From Paragyromitra xinjiangensis (taxonomy: Eukaryota; Ascomycota; Pezizomycetes; Pezizales; Discinaceae): a stretch of DNA of 64,000 nucleotides. The stretch lies in contig JBCAMK010000005.1 of the NCBI GenBank assembly GCA_038503065.1, forward strand, positions 2,046,001-2,110,000, written 5' to 3'. Positions 58,435 through 64,000 of this stretch are shown in pieces (within the stretch, counting starts at the first letter, position 1; every line of letters begins with the position of its first letter). The translations under genes and the position numbers were made by a program. The notes beneath the pieces are model-generated. The model made no database searches, was not told the DNA's origin, and saw nothing but the letters and a program-made list of their open reading frames with translations.

Positions 58435-59368
58435 CTATACAAGGGGCTTGATCTTCTTTTTGATGCCCAACGCAGCACCCAGGTCCCGCTTTCTCTTAAC
58501 TGTCTTTTTGAAGCTTGGTATCTCTACCTTTGTGGTCTCCTCCGCGGTAGCAGCCGATGGCCCTGCTTGGGCTGGGGCTTCCTCTGCATCCTCTATTACT
58601 CTTCTAACGAATTTATCCTCGTCCGTCCGGAACGCCCTCTTGGCAGCCTCCTCATCCTCTTTTTCCTGCCTCTCCCTCTCTAGCTGCGACTCGTCCTTAA
58701 CTTCCAATAGAGTTTCCAATACGTCCTCTTGGTCCACCCTCTCGTTTCGCGCGTTTCGTGTCCTAATCTCGTCAAGTGCGTCTGCAATCTGCATTTCGCG
58801 CTTAGAGTCTAGAGTTTTGGTTTCTAGTTTGGCCATAGCGCTCTCGTTTTCTTCTTCTTCAAGCCGGTTTAGGCGTTCTTCTTCCGTCTCTTCTTTCTCG
58901 TTGTGATCCCGCCAAGGCTCGAAATTTCTAATGGCACCCTTCTCGCAGGTGTAGTCCATGTTTTTAGGGTCTGTCTTGAACGTGACTTCGGCAGAGCATC
59001 GTGTGCATCGGATATAAAATCGGAATATGCTAATATTATAATACTCTGAATTATTGTTAGCTGCGCTACCGTTGGAGGTAGGAGGGAAGTATTCCTTACT
59101 TTCGCCAGAATGCTCCTTGCGAGCATTAAATTTGCGACCCTTGTAGATAAACTCGCCGCAACTTAGGCATTTCATACTGAAGGGTGCCATCAGACGGACA
59201 GTCTGTTGTTTGGGCCCTGTGGGTTTCGGACCCTTGTGGCGAACGATCTTCGACGGATCGAAATCCGGGGGATAGCTATCGGAGGACGCTGGTTAGCGAA
59301 TGCCTTATGGCAAAAGAGCGATCGCATATGAAAACTTACTATTTCTGCAATACCTTACGTTCAGACAT
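58435..59368 (-). CDS. YJU2: pre-mRNA splicing factor YJU2/CCDC94 (Cwf16)
   Basis: Three exons, 59368-59340, 59275-59100 and 59045-58435, give 271 residues. YJU2 joins the spliceosome with the NTC at the first catalytic step. The N-terminus [20 protein letters not shown] and the zinc-binding pairs CLSCGEFIYKGRKFNARKE and FRFYIRCTRCSAEVTFKTDP are diagnostic. Then a helical Glu-rich region and a basic tail (KKTVKRKRDLGAALGIKKKIKPL) like a nuclear signal. The second intron (59046-59099) is 54 bases, has GTAAGG, branch site GCTAAC and CAG, but no stop codon, so retention would only add 18 residues between the two zinc pairs. Removing it restores the family spacing. The gene is divergent from MSH4 across 330 bases. 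Confidence 0.92.
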
Positions 59369-59698
59369 GTTGGCGTTGGATGGATGGTTGTGGCGGTCGT
59401 TTCTTCAAACACCCGGCTGGAATGGGAGAGAGGTGTGGGAGATGGGGTGGTGACAAGCTCGTATTCTACGCTAGACCACTTGAGACGATGGTCAGATCGA
59501 TTAGATAAGATAAGATAATAAATTATTTATCTAAGCCTCGGGTTGATCTTACTGATCCGCAAAGCTTGTTTTTGCCTACTGCATGGCTATTATTTGCCGC
59601 TGCTAACGTGGTGGCCCAGCAGCCCCACTCTCTGAATGTGATATACGCCCCATGCTCCTAGAATACAGATCTGTACACTTGCATGAAATCTCGCATCA
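59369..59698. promoter_or_regulatory. divergent promoter, YJU2 / MSH4
   Basis: 330 bases between the two start codons. No TATA box or clear cell-cycle or meiotic box recognised. An out-of-frame ATG occurs at 59683, just before the MSH4 start. Confidence 0.5.
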
Positions 59699-62600
59699 AT
59701 GAGCCTCTATTTCCAATCTTCGGTGTCCTCCCGTCCCCCTACCTCCACCGGTTGTCCGAGAATAGGACGTCCGCGAACCGCTGCATCAACGGTAGGGGGC
59801 GCTCAACAGATTGTATGTGCCGTCACAGAGTCCCGTGGAGTTTCGGTGACTGTGGGGCTTTGCTTCGTGAATCTGACAACTGGTATTTCTTGCTCATGTG
59901 GTTGTTGCTGAAATTGAGCTGTAATGGACATACGAAACAGTGGCTGACATTAAAATGGCAGGTGAATGCGTTTTGAGCGAGATATGTGATTCCCAGACCT
60001 ATGTTAGAACTATGCATAAGTTGTCTGTCTTTGATCCCACAGAGGTAGGTCAATAGGGGATTCCATAACAGAAGAGGGTTTTTTTACATTTGATCTGCAA
60101 GTTCTCAATGATTCAATATAGATACTAGTTCCGAATACTGCTGTCATTCCGCGCAAATCTACTTTGCTCTCCATAATGGAGCACTATTTTCCCGGTGCTG
60201 TAGTCACACAAGTCCCTCGCAAGTACTACAATGAACAGATGGGACACGACTATATCCAACAACTCGCGTTCACCGATGACATAGCTGGTATCAAGGTTGC
60301 TGTCTCTGCAAAGTTTTATGCAACTTCCGCTGCTTCCGCGGCATTGAAGCATATCGAACTTTCTTACACGAGATTCGCCCTCAATTCGCTCAGGATTAAA
60401 TACCAAGGAAGCGAAGGTTCAACCTACTGCCAATCATAATTTTTCACTTAGCCTTGGAACCCTAACTGATTAAATGCGACATATAGGTTCAATGCTTATT
60501 GATTTTAGTACGGTCCACAGCCTAGAATTGATTCAGAATCTTCAAAATGCAAAATCAACTGAATGTTTATTCGGGCTATTGAACAGCACGCTCACCGCGA
60601 TGGGAGCGCGTCTCCTTCGATCTAATGTATTGCAACCACTCACTGATACATCCACACTTAATGCAAGGTTAGATGCGTTGGAGGAGTTTACAAAGCATGA
60701 GGAGATGTTTTTCCAGACGAGACAGGCTTTGAAACCATTTCTGGATATGGACAGACTTCTCACCGCTGTACGGCTTGCATTCTGGTTAAACAAAGGACAA
60801 CGAAACTGACGATCACAGCTCATCACCATACCAGTGAAGCCTTCATTAAAACACTCAGAGCAGTCAATTAATGATATCATAATACTCAAGCAAACATTGT
60901 CTTGCATTGCTCCGGTATTCGAGAGCCTTACATCAGCTAGAAGTGAGCTGTTAGTGGCCATCAGAACTGTAGGCGCTCTTTAAATTGCTCATCCGCATTC
61001 TAAATCCCAGGTTTAGGCTGTAATTGACGAGCGAGTTACAGCTTTGCGGGGAAGATCGTATCGAACCAGTTATGAACTTGATCAGTAATGTCATAAATGA
61101 AGACATCGCTTTTTCTAAAAGCCCATTAGACCTTCGAAACCAAAGGTGTTATGCCGTAAAGGTGAATAGTTTCGATCTCTCATCGCTCTTGCATTCACTT
61201 GGCACTGACACGTCCTGCTGCAGAGTGGCGTGAATGGGCTACTTGATGTCGCACGTCAGACCTATAAGGAAGCAACGGAAGATGTACACTCATTAATTGC
61301 AGATCTCGCCTTGGAGCATGATTTGCCGCTAGAACTAAAGTTCGAGGTTGGAAGGGGCTACTACTTACGGCTTTCAACGTCAGACATCGAGGATAAACCC
61401 CTGTCACCGGTTTTCGTGAACGTTGTTGTACGAAAGAAGGTGGTTGTTGAGTTTACGACATTGGAGCTAGTAAAACGGAACGCAAAGGTAATGCCTCACG
61501 GCTTCTCTCGAAGGCCACGACTTCATGAGACAACACCTACAGTCTTATTCTGAACTCGCATATACATTCTACGTTTGTTAATGCCGAGGGATAGATCGGT
61601 GATTCCTTGACAGAAGTTTTACTTATGAGTAAACCATTCATTCCTCGCTCCTTAGACGTTCTTGATTATGCATCGCTAAGTAAAACCCTCAAGGTGATAA
61701 ATCTGTACAACAACTGGTCGAAGATATTAGAAAAGAGATCTCAGCGTTATACAAAGTGTGCGAAGGTATCGCAATGCTTGACATGGTTTGTCGGATCCCT
61801 TGTAGAGCACATATCGACCATGCCTTTACCTAGTGCATTTTAATAACGGCTGACGATCATGAAGATTGTGTCTTTTTCGCATCTCTGTACAATTCAAGAC
61901 TATGGTTTGGCTCATCTCGGGGTCGTCTGTCGGCAGTTTAAACTAAGCAGTGCAACGTGGGGGCATCTAACTGACGGTACCACAGTTCGTCCTGAATTTA
62001 CAGACACGTTCGCGATCAAAGCTGGACGTCATCCTATTCGTGAAAAGATACACAAGGATCGATTTATCCCAAACGACGTTTATGCAAGCCAACAGTCTAG
62101 GTGAGTCGAATTCCTGGAAAAAGCCGCAATGTCCAAGCCTTCTCGGGTGATTTTTGGAACAGGAAATAGTGATACAAGCCTGGAACTACTCTTCAGCCTT
62201 TTTACTGTTTATTTTTTTTGCTTTTGTGTGTGGGTGTGGGGGTAACTAACGGGGAAGCCCTTTGACAGATTTCAGATAATCACTGGTACGTTCTATTGGG
62301 CCAAATTGACTGTTACACATGACAACCAGTGGCTCGGGTATCTAACGTATCTAACGCTCTCGTGATTTTCGAGGAGCAGGCTGCAACATGTCGGGGAAGG
62401 TGCGCAGCTAGCTTTCATATATGAGTTGATATTGGTGGGTTGCTGAATAGTTATTGTTACCCCAGTCGACCTACCTGCGGTCGATCGCACTTACGGCGGT
62501 AATTGCACAAATCGGATCATTGTAAGTGCCCTGTTTTTTTCAGCCCTGAAGAGACAAAGTTGAGTTAGAGTACCTACTACCGTTTCCTTAGCGTCCCGGC

Positions 62601-63639
62601 TCAGTACGCCTCCTTTCCCATCACACTGCAGCTTTTTGCGCGTGTCTCGATGGACGACGGGATCGAAGCTAACGCCTCTACTTTCGCTGCGGAAATGCGG
62701 GAAACGGCATTTATTCTCCGTAATCTCGGCAAGGGGAGCTTGATCATTATGGACGAGCTTGGAAGAGGCACCAGTACCAGAGATGGGTTGGCGCTTGCCT
62801 TGGCAGTCTGTGAGGCACTGATTGAGAGTAGGGCCTTTGTGTGGTTCGCGACGCACTTTAGGGATCTGGCAAGCATACTTGCTGAACGTGCTGGAGTAGT
62901 CAATTTGCACTTGCAGGTCGAGGTAGGTGCTTGACAACACTGTGTCGTAATCAAGACTTCTGCACTAAAGGCACTAAAGGCATTCCGAGGCTCGGATGGA
63001 ATTACCGAGAAGTGGCTGATATGGAGAGAGTCCAGATGAACGACCCGGATACTATGACAATGCTTTATAAAGTTGCAGATGGGAGCGTGCAGGATCAACA
63101 CTATGGTGCATCACAAAGCAACCAACTCCCCTATGAAACATCCAATGAGAAGTTTATGTCTTACTTACAATTGGTTAAACAAAATAGGTCTAGCTCTAGC
63201 CAGAATTGTTGGGCTCCCGCAGGACGTGCTTGAGAAAGCCACATTAGTGTCAAAGACTCTTTCCGAAAGGCTCGAGAAGCAGAAGCGCAAGTCAAGAGCA
63301 TTCCATCTTTCTAGAAGGAGAAACTTAGTTCTTAAGCTGAAGGAAACATTGATCCAAGCCAGAGATGGCAGCATGGAGGAAAATTCATTATTATCTTGGT
63401 TGGCTAAGGTACAAGATGAGTTTGTGAATAGGATGACAAAGTTATCAGAAGATATAGCTGCAGACGAGAGTGACGTAAGCGAGGGAGAAGAAGTAAAGGA
63501 AAAGAAAGCCCAACAGGGTGGTGGGATTGAAATTGCAAAAACCATGGTCGGCGGAGAGTCTGATTCGGATGGTGGGATGAATCAAGATGGAGATCTGGAT
63601 ACCAGCGCCGGGGAAGGCGATGGATCCTGGGAAGATTGA
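59699..63639 (+). CDS. MSH4: meiotic MutS homolog MSH4
   Basis: Seventeen exons: 59699-59882, 59962-60044, 60122-60416, 60487-60767, 60819-60968, 61042-61161, 61224-61487, 61595-61628, 61694-61785, 61865-61904, 61986-62100, 62269-62285, 62380-62399, 62466-62521, 62592-62922, 63036-63105, 63188-63639; every phase closes to 867 residues. With MSH5 it stabilises crossover intermediates in meiosis and does no mismatch repair, consistent with the missing N-terminal mismatch domain. Core motifs: TGECVLSEICDSQTYVRTMHKL; VINEDIAFSKSPLDLRNQRCYAVKSGVNGLLDVARQ; Walker A GCNMSGKST, split by two introns; VPAQYASFPI; signature/Walker B LIIMDELGRGTSTRDGLA; ATHFRDL. The acidic Lys/Glu-rich tail is variable. 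Exons 12 and 13 (17 and 20 bases) are very small. The intron-dense structure is atypical for the neighbours but intact, so not a pseudogene. Confidence 0.9.
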
Positions 63640-64000
63640 TAAAAAAACGGTCGGAAAGACTATTGGCACAACTAATCTACAACCACAGATGCAAGTGGTG
63701 GAGGACACAGAAATAAATTTCCTGAAATATATTGGCTTTAACACTACATTGTGTACTCTCATACTCTAGCTGTGGGGATGCTGTGCATGGAAACATTCTA
63801 TGCAGAGCTCAGCCTTGGTGGGATACTTCGGCCTCAACCGGAAGCAATATATCTTCTACCAACCTTCATCATTTATCACCCATGCCATTATGATACCCCA
63901 ATACAAGACCCACACGTTCTAGACATCAGTCCACACCCCGGGTCTAAGCCACAAATGAGGTTGCCGAAGTTAGCATGGAGATCATTATTATAAACGGAAT
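63640..64000. other. region after MSH4 to window end
   Basis: MSH4 3' UTR and further sequence; short open frames only, no convincing gene. A gene continuing beyond the window cannot be excluded. Confidence 0.4.

Noticed and set aside
61018..61090. MSH4 exon reading IDERVTALRGRSYRTSYELDQ
   Set aside because: It ends in a stop and is out of frame with the conserved EPVMNLISNVINED block; the acceptor at 61041 gives the family sequence.
59699..63639. MSH4 as a decayed pseudogene, because the frame is broken many times
   Set aside because: All breaks fall at GT-AG introns with branch sites and all 17 exons join in phase.
1..64000. CRISPR arrays, biosynthetic clusters or bacterial-type operons
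   Set aside because: No evenly spaced direct repeats and no PKS, NRPS or transfer genes; gene structure is eukaryotic throughout.

Overview
This window reads as nuclear DNA of a filamentous ascomycete (Pezizomycotina). Genes are split by many short introns (about 50-100 bases) with GT-AG borders and CTAAC/CTGAC-like branch points. The gene set is fungal: a velvet regulator (VelB), BIG1, recyclin-1, Nup159, fungal tropomyosin, securin and a GRGGAGN-repeat (DUF3602) protein. Low gene density, intron-rich models and long repeat-bearing gaps would fit an early-diverging class such as Pezizomycetes, but that placement is a guess. All exon coordinates were worked out by hand from reading frame, splice signals and family alignment from memory. 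For every multi-exon conserved gene the phases close and the summed length is divisible by three.

Layout. 1-707: 3' end of a CSI2-like membrane protein. 708-12,899: gene-poor stretch with one small secreted cysteine protein (4522-5088), two palindromic MITE-like elements and degenerate repeats. 12,900-31,000: ubiquitin-conjugating enzyme (UBC1 type), tropomyosin, securin, an orphan protein, recyclin-1, BIG1, a divergent pair of orphan genes and SEC18/NSF. 31,389-39,464: CCT2 chaperonin subunit and the large FG nucleoporin NUP159. 39,465-44,849: gap with decayed or unresolved coding traces. 44,850-48,236: a SAP plus LEWW-repeat protein and NMN adenylyltransferase. 48,237-64,000: DUF3602 protein, a 3.7 kb upstream region, velB, splicing factor YJU2 and the meiotic MutS homolog MSH4, separated by gaps.

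The genes are mostly housekeeping and do not form a pathway cluster. Loose themes are secretory traffic and cell wall (SEC18, recyclin-1, BIG1, CSI2-like), cell cycle and meiosis (securin, tropomyosin, MSH4) and development (velB).

The most unusual observations are: three independent GC-AG introns in conserved genes (tropomyosin, CCT2, velB), one leaving a first coding exon that is only the ATG; very small exons (10 nt in the DUF3602 gene, 17 and 20 nt around the MSH4 Walker A motif); DUF3602 repeats each interrupted by an intron; a stop-free 54-nt intron in the splicing factor gene YJU2; and 15 copies of the 8-base palindrome TACATGTA confined to intergenic DNA, where chance predicts about one.
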